Assembly (NCBI GenBank): GCA_017615955.1
Contig: JAFZZD010000100.1
Coordinates: 1-5,419, forward strand
Source of the DNA: Victivallales bacterium
GTDB lineage: Bacteria > Verrucomicrobiota > Lentisphaeria > Oligosphaerales > Oligosphaeraceae
DNA: 5,419 bases
Direction: 5' to 3'
In this document: positions 1 through 5,419 of the stretch, piece after piece
How the letters are laid out: every line of letters starts with the position of its first letter
How positions within the stretch are numbered: position 1 is the stretch's first letter
Position numbers and translations under genes: made by a program
Notes under the pieces: generated by a model
Databases searched by the model: none
What the model was told of the DNA's origin: nothing
What the model saw: the letters and a program-made list of their open reading frames with translations, nothing else

Positions 1-207
1 ATGGCAGTCCCGCGTCCTGATGCGCGGCCTCTGGCCGCGCAGGACAGCCGCGCAGAACAAAAAAAACTGTATTGGGTTTGCAAAAATGCCAAGGTGCATT
101 AATTTCCCAACTTTGTTGTTGCAAAATTGCGCATGCCTGGTTTTTCCGCGTACAAGCGCACAAATTACACGGGTTTGCCGCATAATACAAATCGCGACAT
201 TGAAAAT
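1..207. other. Left-edge region upstream of the MATE gene
   Basis: This 207-base stretch precedes the MATE start. I see no convincing gene in it. Plus-strand frame 1 is open from the window edge to a TAA at 100-102; it encodes a low-complexity Arg/Ala/Pro-rich peptide over a G+C-rich hairpin and then a short tail, so it could be the end of a gene cut by the edge, but the composition looks like translated repeat DNA. From about position 56 the sequence turns A+T-rich, with a run of eight A (59-66), which suits a promoter region. No pair of -35 and -10 hexamers with good match and spacing stands out, so I do not call a promoter. Confidence 0.5.
14..45. repeat. G+C-rich hairpin (REP-like palindrome)
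   Basis: TGCGCGGCC (21-29) and GGCCGCGCA (33-41) are perfect inverted copies around a three-base TCT loop. The stem extends with GTCC (14-17) pairing to GGAC (42-45) across a three-base bulge (18-20), giving 13 base pairs. A 9-base part of the right arm, GCCGCGCAG (34-42), recurs directly at 47-55. No T-tract follows the stem on either strand (the plus strand continues into an A-run), so a standard intrinsic terminator is unlikely. It may be a scattered REP-like palindrome; copies elsewhere in the genome would be needed to show that. Confidence 0.6.
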
Positions 208-1557
208 ATGCCAAAAAAATACACAATTGACTTCTGCAACGGACCTATTTTCAGTAAATTGGTGCTGTTTAGTTTGCCTCTGATAGGAATGTTGCTTTTG
301 CAGCTTGCATTCAACACGGCAGATTACATGGTGGTGGGGCGCTTTGCTTCCTCCAAGGCATTGGCTGGCGTGGGTGCCACCTCTTCCTTGACCAATCTGC
401 TGACAATGTTCTTCTTCGGCCTTTCTGTGGGCGGCAATGTTGTGGCCAGCAATGCCTTCGGCGCCAAGGACATGACGCTTCTCCGCAATACGGCACGCAC
501 CAGTTTCACAGTGGCTGTGGCTGGCGGTTTTGCCTTGGGAATGATTGGCGTCATCGCCTGCCCGTATCTGCTTAAGATGATGAATACGCCTCCAGAAATC
601 CTGCCACTCTCCATAAAATACATGCGCATACTTTTTAGCGGCATGGTATTCACAAGTGCATACAATTTTGGCGCGGCATTTCTCCGTGCTGTAGGCGATA
701 CACGGCGTCCCCTGGTGTTCCTGACATTCGCGGGCATTGTGAATGTGGTGCTGAATGTGATATTCGTGGTGTTCTTCCACCGTGATGTGGACGGCGTGGC
801 TTTTGCCACAGTCGTGTCCAAGGCGATATCCGCGATTCTGGTGTGGATGACGATAGCGCGCATGGATGAGGTCAATGGCCTGCCTTTGAGCAAGCTGCGC
901 ATAAATTGGCAGATTTTCGGGAGGATGCTGGGTATAGGAGTACCCTCTGGTCTGCAGAGCTTCAGCTTCAACATAGCCAACATCGTGATACAGACTTGCA
1001 TGAATTCCTTTGGCCCACTGGTGCTGGCTGGCTACATAGCCGCTCGCTCGCTTGACAGTCTGCTAAGTGCCGTTGATGCCGGCTTCCATCAGACCGCGAT
1101 CAGCTTTTCGGCGCAGAATGTGGGCGGCAAGAAGTTCAGTCGCCTGAAGAAAGGCACCATTTACTGCTGCGTCACCGCAACGGTGACCATGGGCGTCCTT
1201 TCCTTGCTGATGCTGTGCTTCGGGCGGCAATTGCTTTCCCTCTACGGCAAGGCAGAACCAGGCGTTATTGAATGGGGCTTGAAGCGATTGGCTGTGATGT
1301 TGCCGTTCTATTTCTCTGGCGGGCTTATGAATGCCTTGACTGGCACCATGCGCGGTTCGGGGCATTCCACCGCTGCGTTTGTCATAGTGCTCTTTGGTGC
1401 CTGCTTCTTCAGAATCGGGTGGATATTGCTTGTGTTCCCGATGCACAGAACCATGGGAATGCTATTGCTGGCGCTTCCGCTCTCCTGGATTCTCATCTCC
1501 ATAGGATGCGTGATTTTCCTGTGGCGTGCCTTCCGCAAACTCAGCGACCAATGTTAA
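208..1557 (+). CDS. MATE-family multidrug/Na+ (or H+) antiporter
   Basis: This encodes an inner-membrane transporter of the MATE family, which exports cationic drugs or metabolites in exchange for Na+ or H+. The 449 residues match the usual family length of about 450, with roughly twelve hydrophobic segments: about 15-36, 52-74, 96-118, 137-157, 167-190, 194-216, 238-262, 266-290, 316-338, 355-377, 387-410 and 416-440. Family hallmarks are FNTADYMVVGRF (35-46), the loop AAFLRAVGDTRRP (156-168) and its second-half counterpart LTGTMRGSGHS (377-387), as expected for the two pseudo-symmetric six-helix halves. I chose the ATG at 208 because the following MPKKYTIDFCNGPIFSKLVLFSLPL matches the usual MATE N-terminus; an upstream in-frame ATG at 127 would add 27 polar residues without family resemblance. 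No Shine-Dalgarno sequence is visible before 208. The substrate cannot be told from sequence. The gene stands alone on this strand and converges on the metallophosphatase gene. Confidence 0.93.
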   Translation: MPKKYTIDFCNGPIFSKLVLFSLPLIGMLLLQLAFNTADYMVVGRFASSKALAGVGATSSLTNLLTMFFFGLSVGGNVVASNAFGAKDMTLLRNTARTSFTVAVAGGFALGMIGVIACPYLLKMMNTPPEILPLSIKYMRILFSGMVFTSAYNFGAAFLRAVGDTRRPLVFLTFAGIVNVVLNVIFVVFFHRDVDGVAFATVVSKAISAILVWMTIARMDEVNGLPLSKLRINWQIFGRMLGIGVPSGLQSFSFNIANIVIQTCMNSFGPLVLAGYIAARSLDSLLSAVDAGFHQTAISFSAQNVGGKKFSRLKKGTIYCCVTATVTMGVLSLLMLCFGRQLLSLYGKAEPGVIEWGLKRLAVMLPFYFSGGLMNALTGTMRGSGHSTAAFVIVLFGACFFRIGWILLVFPMHRTMGMLLLALPLSWILISIGCVIFLWRAFRKLSDQC

Positions 1558-1647
1558 ACGCGAGCGAAAACGCCTGAGAACAGCCTACAGTATCAATTGC
1601 CAATTGCCTTATGCAGAATGGCGGCGGAATACTCTTCGTGGTTGTAT
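1558..1647. other. Convergent spacer between MATE and metallophosphatase genes
   Basis: Ninety bases separate two stop codons facing each other. I found only weak symmetry: GAATAC (1627-1632) with GTATTC (1644-1649), and ATTCAG/CTGAAT (1646-1651 and 1655-1660, loop AAA) across the metallophosphatase stop codon. There is also a tandem heptamer CAATTGC (1594-1600 and 1601-1607). None is a G+C-rich stem followed by a T-run, so no intrinsic terminator is called for either gene. Confidence 0.6.
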
Positions 1648-3411
1648 TCAGAAACTGAATGAGCGGAGGACTTTGTCTTCATCTGGCAGGATGATGCCCA
1701 CCTTCAGTTTGCCTTCTGAATATTCCACATACAGTGCCGTGAAATTGGGCGACGAGTTGCCTGGACCGCTGTTGCAGACTATGGGGAATGGCACTGGTAT
1801 GCATTCATCCTGTCCTTCGCCGTCCAGGTAGAAGCAGGTGTAGGTGTCCTTGTTGGGTTCCGTGTACGAGGCGCGGTGGGTGTGGCCTGAAAGCATTACG
1901 TCAATGGTGGCAAGTGGCCTGTCCCCAATGAATACGCCGTCCAGCAGCATTTGCACGACTTTCGTGTATTTCTGCTTTTGCAAAAGAGGCATGTGTGTCA
2001 GCAGCACCCGTTTTTCCGCAGTCTGGAACGCCTCGGTTTTGATTATTTCCTGTAGCCATTTATTCTGCTCCTGGATGTAGGGCAGGTTGAAGTCACACAG
2101 ATAGTCCTCGCCGCCGTCAAGGCCGATTATGCACAGTTTGCCTACGTAGTACATGAAATAGGACTTGCCGCCCTCGTGCCCGAACAACTCCAGATAGCTG
2201 GTGGGCAGGATGCCGCGGGATTCGTGGTTGCCCCGCAGGTTGAACATGGGATGCCTGGAGACGAAGAAGGTCTCGCCTTCCAGATAGCCCTCGAATATGG
2301 GGACGCAGCCGTTGCTGTTGGTAATCATGTCCCCCATGTTCACGATGAAGTCGCATTTTGACAGCAGTTTGCTTTCTTGTAGAAAACGCTCAAGGTCGCA
2401 CTTCTTCCCATGTATGTCTGTGAATATCAGGAAGCGGCACTCTTTTGTGTCAGGGGAGGTCAGCGTGAATGAAAGCGGTGTACCCTCTGGATAGCAATGG
2501 AACGTCTTCGCGTCTGGCAGGTAGTTGCGCACACGGTATTCGTATTCCGCTCCTGGCTCAAGTTGTGTAAGGCGTACCTTGTGCAGTTGCCGTCCCTTGT
2601 CCCATACTCCTGCCTCGTAATGGGAAAACGCCACCTTGAACTGCTCTTCGCCTTTCTTGCGGTATTCCAGTGCGGAAGGCGAGCCGCCTGCATTGTACCA
2701 GCCAACGGTCATTGCATCGCAGGCTGGATCGTACAGCCAAGGCCCATAGCGCAGCTGGTGACTGGGCGTGGTGTTGAGCTGGCAGAGTTTTTCGTATGCT
2801 TGACGGTTCAGCGGCTCATCGCCGTAGTAGTTGAACTTTGCACGGGCTGCTGCATCGTATGAATCCAGGCAGATTTCGCCAAAGCGGGCGATGGAGAGGA
2901 AGTCAGCCCCCACTTCAGCCCATACCTGCTGCTCGGCTGCCTCCACCCTGTAGCGGCAGATGTTGAAGCGGCATGTCATGTTGAAGCAGTGGAACTTGGT
3001 GAATGGAATCTCCGCCTCGGCAGTCCAGCCGTCGTTTCGCATGGCTGTTGCTGAATGCCAGGCATCCGCGTCGCCATCGCCTGAATAGCGCATTCCGCCA
3101 GGGGCGACTGCGTACTGTATGCAGGAAGGGAATGGCTCCATGCTTCCAAGGAAAAACTCTATCCTGTCCAGGTTTGCGAAACCAACCGCGCCTGAATGGA
3201 TTTCTCCAGTCGGCTCATGGCATTTCATGCCGACGAAGAGGGAATGCCCGTTGTGGAACAGGCGTATTTCCGTGCGGGCTGTAACGGGCGAGCCCTCATG
3301 CATGTACAGCTGGAAATCGTCAAAGGCAGTTGCCTTGTCCCACACTGGGGTGCTCAGATCGCCAATCAGTGTGTGGTTGCCTGGAATAAATGGTGCGGAT
3401 ATGCTTTTCAT
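1648..3411 (-). CDS. CBM9-like / Fn3-like / calcineurin-like metallophosphatase
   Basis: A 587-residue predicted metal-dependent phosphoesterase. Residues about 10-190 resemble a CBM9-type beta-sandwich (PVWDKAT at 22-28, GWTAEAEIPF at 128-137). Residues about 215-310 resemble the Fn3-like N-terminal domain of purple acid phosphatases. Residues about 325-575 are the calcineurin-like catalytic domain, with every dinuclear metal-site motif: DIH (332-334), GD (360-361), GNHE (394-397), H473 in LTHMP, and GHTH (509-512). The Tyr after the GD motif typical of purple acid phosphatases is absent (GDMITN) and the first motif is DxH, so this is likely an ordinary metallophosphatase rather than a purple enzyme. 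No signal peptide or membrane segment is visible, so it appears cytoplasmic. The ATG at 3411 is the only usual start in the open frame, which closes upstream at 3472-3474; no Shine-Dalgarno sequence precedes it. Possible substrates include phosphodiesters, phosphosugars or phosphoproteins. It lies 168 bases downstream of the glycosidase-like gene, same strand. Confidence 0.88.
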   Translation of the reverse strand: MKSISAPFIPGNHTLIGDLSTPVWDKATAFDDFQLYMHEGSPVTARTEIRLFHNGHSLFVGMKCHEPTGEIHSGAVGFANLDRIEFFLGSMEPFPSCIQYAVAPGGMRYSGDGDADAWHSATAMRNDGWTAEAEIPFTKFHCFNMTCRFNICRYRVEAAEQQVWAEVGADFLSIARFGEICLDSYDAAARAKFNYYGDEPLNRQAYEKLCQLNTTPSHQLRYGPWLYDPACDAMTVGWYNAGGSPSALEYRKKGEEQFKVAFSHYEAGVWDKGRQLHKVRLTQLEPGAEYEYRVRNYLPDAKTFHCYPEGTPLSFTLTSPDTKECRFLIFTDIHGKKCDLERFLQESKLLSKCDFIVNMGDMITNSNGCVPIFEGYLEGETFFVSRHPMFNLRGNHESRGILPTSYLELFGHEGGKSYFMYYVGKLCIIGLDGGEDYLCDFNLPYIQEQNKWLQEIIKTEAFQTAEKRVLLTHMPLLQKQKYTKVVQMLLDGVFIGDRPLATIDVMLSGHTHRASYTEPNKDTYTCFYLDGEGQDECIPVPFPIVCNSGPGNSSPNFTALYVEYSEGKLKVGIILPDEDKVLRSFSF

Positions 3412-3416
3412 GGTTA

Positions 3417-3451
3417 TTATGTGGGCGCCGAGGTTTATGTGGGCGCCGAGG
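3417..3451. repeat. 18-bp tandem duplication beside the metallophosphatase start
   Basis: The unit TTATGTGGGCGCCGAGGT occupies 3417-3434, and its first 17 bases recur exactly at 3435-3451. The duplicated part is one arm plus the loop of hairpin A. It sits 6 to 40 bases upstream of the metallophosphatase ATG, so the region that would hold a ribosome binding site is made of repeat sequence. It probably arose by slippage or unequal exchange at the edge of the palindromic element. Confidence 0.85.
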
Positions 3452-3461
3452 CGGCGCCCAC
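3439..3461 (-). repeat. Hairpin A of the compound palindrome
   Basis: GTGGGCGCCG (3439-3448) and CGGCGCCCAC (3452-3461) form a perfect 10-bp stem around a three-base loop (AGG on the plus strand, CCT on the minus strand). In a minus-strand transcript it would lie 27 bases before the metallophosphatase start codon. No T-run follows it in that direction. Confidence 0.8.
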
Positions 3462-3537
3462 TCAGGTTGCCTTAGCGGGAACAGCGCATATAGAATCATA
3501 ATAATAATTCTCTCGGCGAATTTTACGCTATGGCAAC

Positions 3538-3568
3538 TTGAGTGGGCGCCGAGGCGGCACCCACTCAA
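3538..3568 (-). repeat. Hairpin B, just after the glycosidase-like gene stop
   Basis: TTGAGTGGGCGCCG (3538-3551) and CGGCACCCACTCAA (3555-3568) form a 14-bp stem around the loop 3552-3554. The only non-Watson-Crick position is 3547/3559, which becomes a G-U wobble in RNA copied from the minus strand but a C-A mismatch in plus-strand RNA. It starts 11 bases after the stop codon of the glycosidase-like gene. That position suits a 3'-end stabiliser, processing site or Rho-assisted stop. No U-run follows, so it is not a classic intrinsic terminator. Confidence 0.78.
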
Positions 3569-3579
3569 ACTTTGGTACG

Positions 3580-5419
3580 TTATGGTTTGATGAGGCCAAC
3601 TGGCACCAGGTATCTGTCTGGATGCAGGTATGCCTTGAGGCATTCGGCGCCCGTCCAGGCTGGTGTGGGTTCCGTGTAGTAGAATGGGCCGAAGGCATTG
3701 CGCCTGTGGCCGATGACGGTGATTTCCGCCGTGTCCTTGCCGTCGAACTTCAGGTCGTCTGTGATGTCCAGTTCGTATGGCGGCCATGGCAGCATCTTGT
3801 ATTCGCCGCCGTTGACGCGCACTTTCAGTGCCACGCCGCGCCATTCGCCGATGCTGAGCACGCATCTGCCCTTGCCCTTTGCGATTTTGCCAAGAGGCAT
3901 CTTGTATGTCAGGTTTCCTGCGTAGTATGGCAGACCCTGCTTGCACCAATCGCCAGCCACCAATGTGGTTGGTACCTTGCAGATGGCATCCTTGTCATCC
4001 ACGCCGAAGTCACCCAGGAGATACATTGCCTCCAGGCCCGGCATTTCCTCGTTGTAGTCGCATTCCACTGTGAGCTTGTTGGCACCGCACTTCAGCGCAC
4101 CTTTGGGGACTGCCAGTTTCCGTATGCAGAGGTCCACCCACCAGCCATTCTCCTTCTCCAGCTTAACGCCGTTCAATTTCACGGTGCAGAGTTCTGGATT
4201 TTCCAATGCCAGGTGGCAGGCTCCCTTGGGCAGTTCCTTCACGTCAAAGCGGTATTCCAATTTGACCTTGATGGACTTCTTGGCGCTGCCGTCATGGCGC
4301 AGGTATGGCTGCACCATTGCGCCGCCGCGCTGCTGCACGCCCAGCTTGTCCCTGGCCTCGTCGTCGATTAGCAGGATGTATTGCTCGTCCTTGCTCATCT
4401 TGTCCCCGCCGATGGCGCGCCTTGCCTTGTCCAGGAGCAGCACATTGTTTTCGCTGAACTGTATCTTCCATGGTCCAGCCGGAACGGTGATTTTTTGTAC
4501 AGGTTTTGCATTTGTCTTGGCTTTGGCGAAGCCCTTGGGCTTTATGGCGCTGATGACGAAGAGCCTGGAGCCAAGTTCGTCATAGCTGGTGGCGAAGGTG
4601 TATTCATCTCCTTTGCGCTGGTAATCCACAGCTTTGATTTCGCCCGTGAGCGGCAGCAGTTCATACACGTCGCCCTTGATTGCAGTCTTGATTTTGATGG
4701 TGACATCAGGGAAGACTAACGTGCGGTCGCGCACGAATGGTGCCTTGAATACGTCATCAGGCATGTTCATGCCCAGGTTGCAGGTGAATAACTGGCAGAA
4801 ATCCTTGCCTTCTGTCATTCTGTAGATCACAGGCTCCACCTGGACCTTCTTGGTATTGTCCACTATTGACACACGGCGGCAGAGTGCCTCTAATTCAATG
4901 CCCAGCTTTGCCAGAGTCAGCTTCTTGATTTGACCATACAGCTTTGCTGCGGCATCGGACTTGACTGCATCCACGTACTTGGGGGCCTTGCCCATGCAGA
5001 ACACGGTGCCGCCAGCCGCAATGTAACGCTCCAGAAGCGTGATTGTGCTGCTGCGCAGCGTCTTCACATCTGGGATGAGGACGGCGCTGTACTTGGCCTT
5101 GGCCAGTTGCAGTTTCTTGCCCTTCACCGAACCATGGCGCGAGAGCAGTTCCTCGTCGCCGAAGTCAAAGTCGATGTTCTCTGCATAGAGCTTGTTTGTG
5201 AGCTTGATGAAGTCCTTGTCAAAGTCAGTGACCCTCTTGATTGGCTTGCCCTTTTCCAGAACCACTGTGCTCCAGATGGATTCCACTGGATGTATCACCA
5301 GAAGTTCCCTGACTTCCTCGCCCTCTGTCATCACTGCGCCAAGACGCGCGAAGTAGTCCTCCACGCACTTGTAGTCCTTCGCCCACGGGGACTGGTAGGA
5401 GATGCTGGCTGGGTAGTCC
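3580..5419 (-). CDS. Large glycoside-hydrolase-like protein, C-terminal part (N-terminus beyond the window)
   Basis: The frame is open from the right edge to a TAA at 3580-3582, giving 612 visible residues; the GTG at 5364 is only an internal Val codon. The first visible residues, DYPASISYQSPWAKDYK and on to VIHPVES (41-47), resemble the segment that follows the catalytic barrel in large GH2/GH42/GH106-style proteins annotated as glycosyl hydrolases. Residues about 60-165 look like a glutamine-amidotransferase-like Rossmann domain (YSAVLIPD at 110-117, then ERYIAAGGTVFCMGKAP). Residues about 195-290 form a beta-rich linker ending in ELLPLTGEI and SRLFVIS. Residues about 310-612 contain galactose-binding-like beta-sandwich segments (YRFDVKELP, VKLNGVKLE, NLTYKMPL, VRVNGGEY) and end in LVPVGLIKP, a common ending of this group as I recall it. 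It probably acts on plant or host glycans, but the catalytic domain is not visible, so activity, family number and any signal peptide cannot be judged. It may share a transcript with the metallophosphatase gene downstream. Confidence 0.82.
   Translation of the reverse strand, partial: DYPASISYQSPWAKDYKCVEDYFARLGAVMTEGEEVRELLVIHPVESIWSTVVLEKGKPIKRVTDFDKDFIKLTNKLYAENIDFDFGDEELLSRHGSVKGKKLQLAKAKYSAVLIPDVKTLRSSTITLLERYIAAGGTVFCMGKAPKYVDAVKSDAAAKLYGQIKKLTLAKLGIELEALCRRVSIVDNTKKVQVEPVIYRMTEGKDFCQLFTCNLGMNMPDDVFKAPFVRDRTLVFPDVTIKIKTAIKGDVYELLPLTGEIKAVDYQRKGDEYTFATSYDELGSRLFVISAIKPKGFAKAKTNAKPVQKITVPAGPWKIQFSENNVLLLDKARRAIGGDKMSKDEQYILLIDDEARDKLGVQQRGGAMVQPYLRHDGSAKKSIKVKLEYRFDVKELPKGACHLALENPELCTVKLNGVKLEKENGWWVDLCIRKLAVPKGALKCGANKLTVECDYNEEMPGLEAMYLLGDFGVDDKDAICKVPTTLVAGDWCKQGLPYYAGNLTYKMPLGKIAKGKGRCVLSIGEWRGVALKVRVNGGEYKMLPWPPYELDITDDLKFDGKDTAEITVIGHRRNAFGPFYYTEPTPAWTGAECLKAYLHPDRYLVPVGLIKP

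Larger units (their letters stand above)
3433..3570. repeat. 138-bp symmetrical compound palindrome (BIME- or MITE-like)
   Basis: The 45-base arms 3433-3477 and 3526-3570 are inverted copies matching at 37 of 45 positions. The small inverted pair AGAAT/ATTCT (3492-3496 and 3507-3511) has exactly the same centre, 3501.5, so the whole element is symmetrical about one point. Each arm contains its own hairpin (3439-3461 and 3538-3568), and inside these come CAGGTTGCCTTAGCG and its near-inverse CGCTATGGCAACTTG. The middle 48 bases are A+T-rich and non-coding. Two facing palindromes around a spacer is the layout of a BIME (paired REP sequences); terminal inverted repeats without a gene would also fit a small MITE. 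No clear target-site duplication is visible. It fills the gap between the two minus-strand genes. Confidence 0.75.

Noticed and set aside
1..102. Open frame of 33 codons from ATG at position 1 to TAA
   Set aside because: It overlaps the hairpin, has biased Arg/Ala/Pro composition followed by an unrelated tail, and matches no family I know. It could be the tail of a gene cut by the edge, but nothing supports that.
113..188. Candidate promoter for the MATE gene (TTGTTG or TTGCGC with TACAAG or TAATAC)
   Set aside because: No combination has both good hexamers and 16-18 base spacing, and the region is A+T-rich enough to give such partial matches by chance.
127..207. Upstream in-frame ATG that would extend the MATE protein by 27 residues
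   Set aside because: The added residues are polar and unlike MATE N-termini, and the ATG at 208 begins the typical sequence before helix 1.
324..1001. Long minus-strand open frame of 225 codons inside the MATE gene
   Set aside because: The plus-strand frame gives a textbook MATE protein with twelve hydrophobic segments; the antisense product has no family features.
1627..1660. Possible bidirectional terminator between the convergent genes
   Set aside because: The stems are only six base pairs, A+T-rich, and lack a T-run on either strand.
3412..3579. Riboswitch or structured leader for the metallophosphatase gene
   Set aside because: The structure consists of repeated simple hairpins with tandem and inverted copies, which suits a repeat element; no known aptamer core is recognisable.
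3538..4371. Long open frame (277 codons) on the plus strand, opposite the glycosidase-like gene
   Set aside because: It runs opposite a frame with clear domain structure, and its product is rich in His, Ala and Val with no recognisable domain. It is the kind of antisense frame that a gene rich in GCC and GGC codons produces.

Overview
The window reads as a piece of a bacterial chromosome with moderate G+C. It holds one gene on the plus strand, converging on two genes on the minus strand. No rRNA, tRNA, CRISPR array, phage gene or transposase is visible. Three things suggest, without proving, a member of the Lentisphaerota/Kiritimatiellota part of the PVC group, or another gut or sediment polysaccharide degrader. 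These are a very large glycosidase-like protein, a metallophosphatase fused to a CBM9-like domain, and two start codons with no purine-rich Shine-Dalgarno sequence. The taxonomic guess comes from protein style only.

Layout. Positions 1-207 are non-coding or the tail of something cut by the left edge, and include a strong G+C-rich hairpin (14-45). Positions 208-1557 (+) encode a full-length MATE-family multidrug/Na+ antiporter of 449 residues. Positions 1558-1647 are a short convergent spacer with no recognisable intrinsic terminator. Positions 1648-3411 (-) encode a 587-residue protein with three parts: a CBM9-like beta-sandwich, a purple-acid-phosphatase-type Fn3-like domain, and a calcineurin-like metallophosphatase domain with all expected metal-binding motifs. 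Positions 3412-3579 are an intergenic region almost filled by a 138-bp symmetrical repeat element (3433-3570) built from two G+C-rich hairpins around an A+T-rich centre. Half a hairpin is tandemly duplicated right up to the metallophosphatase start. Positions 3580-5419 (-) encode the C-terminal 612 residues of a large glycoside-hydrolase-like protein whose N-terminus lies beyond the right edge.

The glycosidase-like gene and the metallophosphatase gene have the same orientation and may be co-transcribed. The repeat element between them would then be carried in the transcript, where its hairpins could end, process or stabilise the RNA. The MATE gene looks like an independent neighbour. The most noteworthy structure is the compound palindromic element, which resembles a BIME (paired REP sequences) or a small MITE. 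No clearly new defence or metabolic system is visible.
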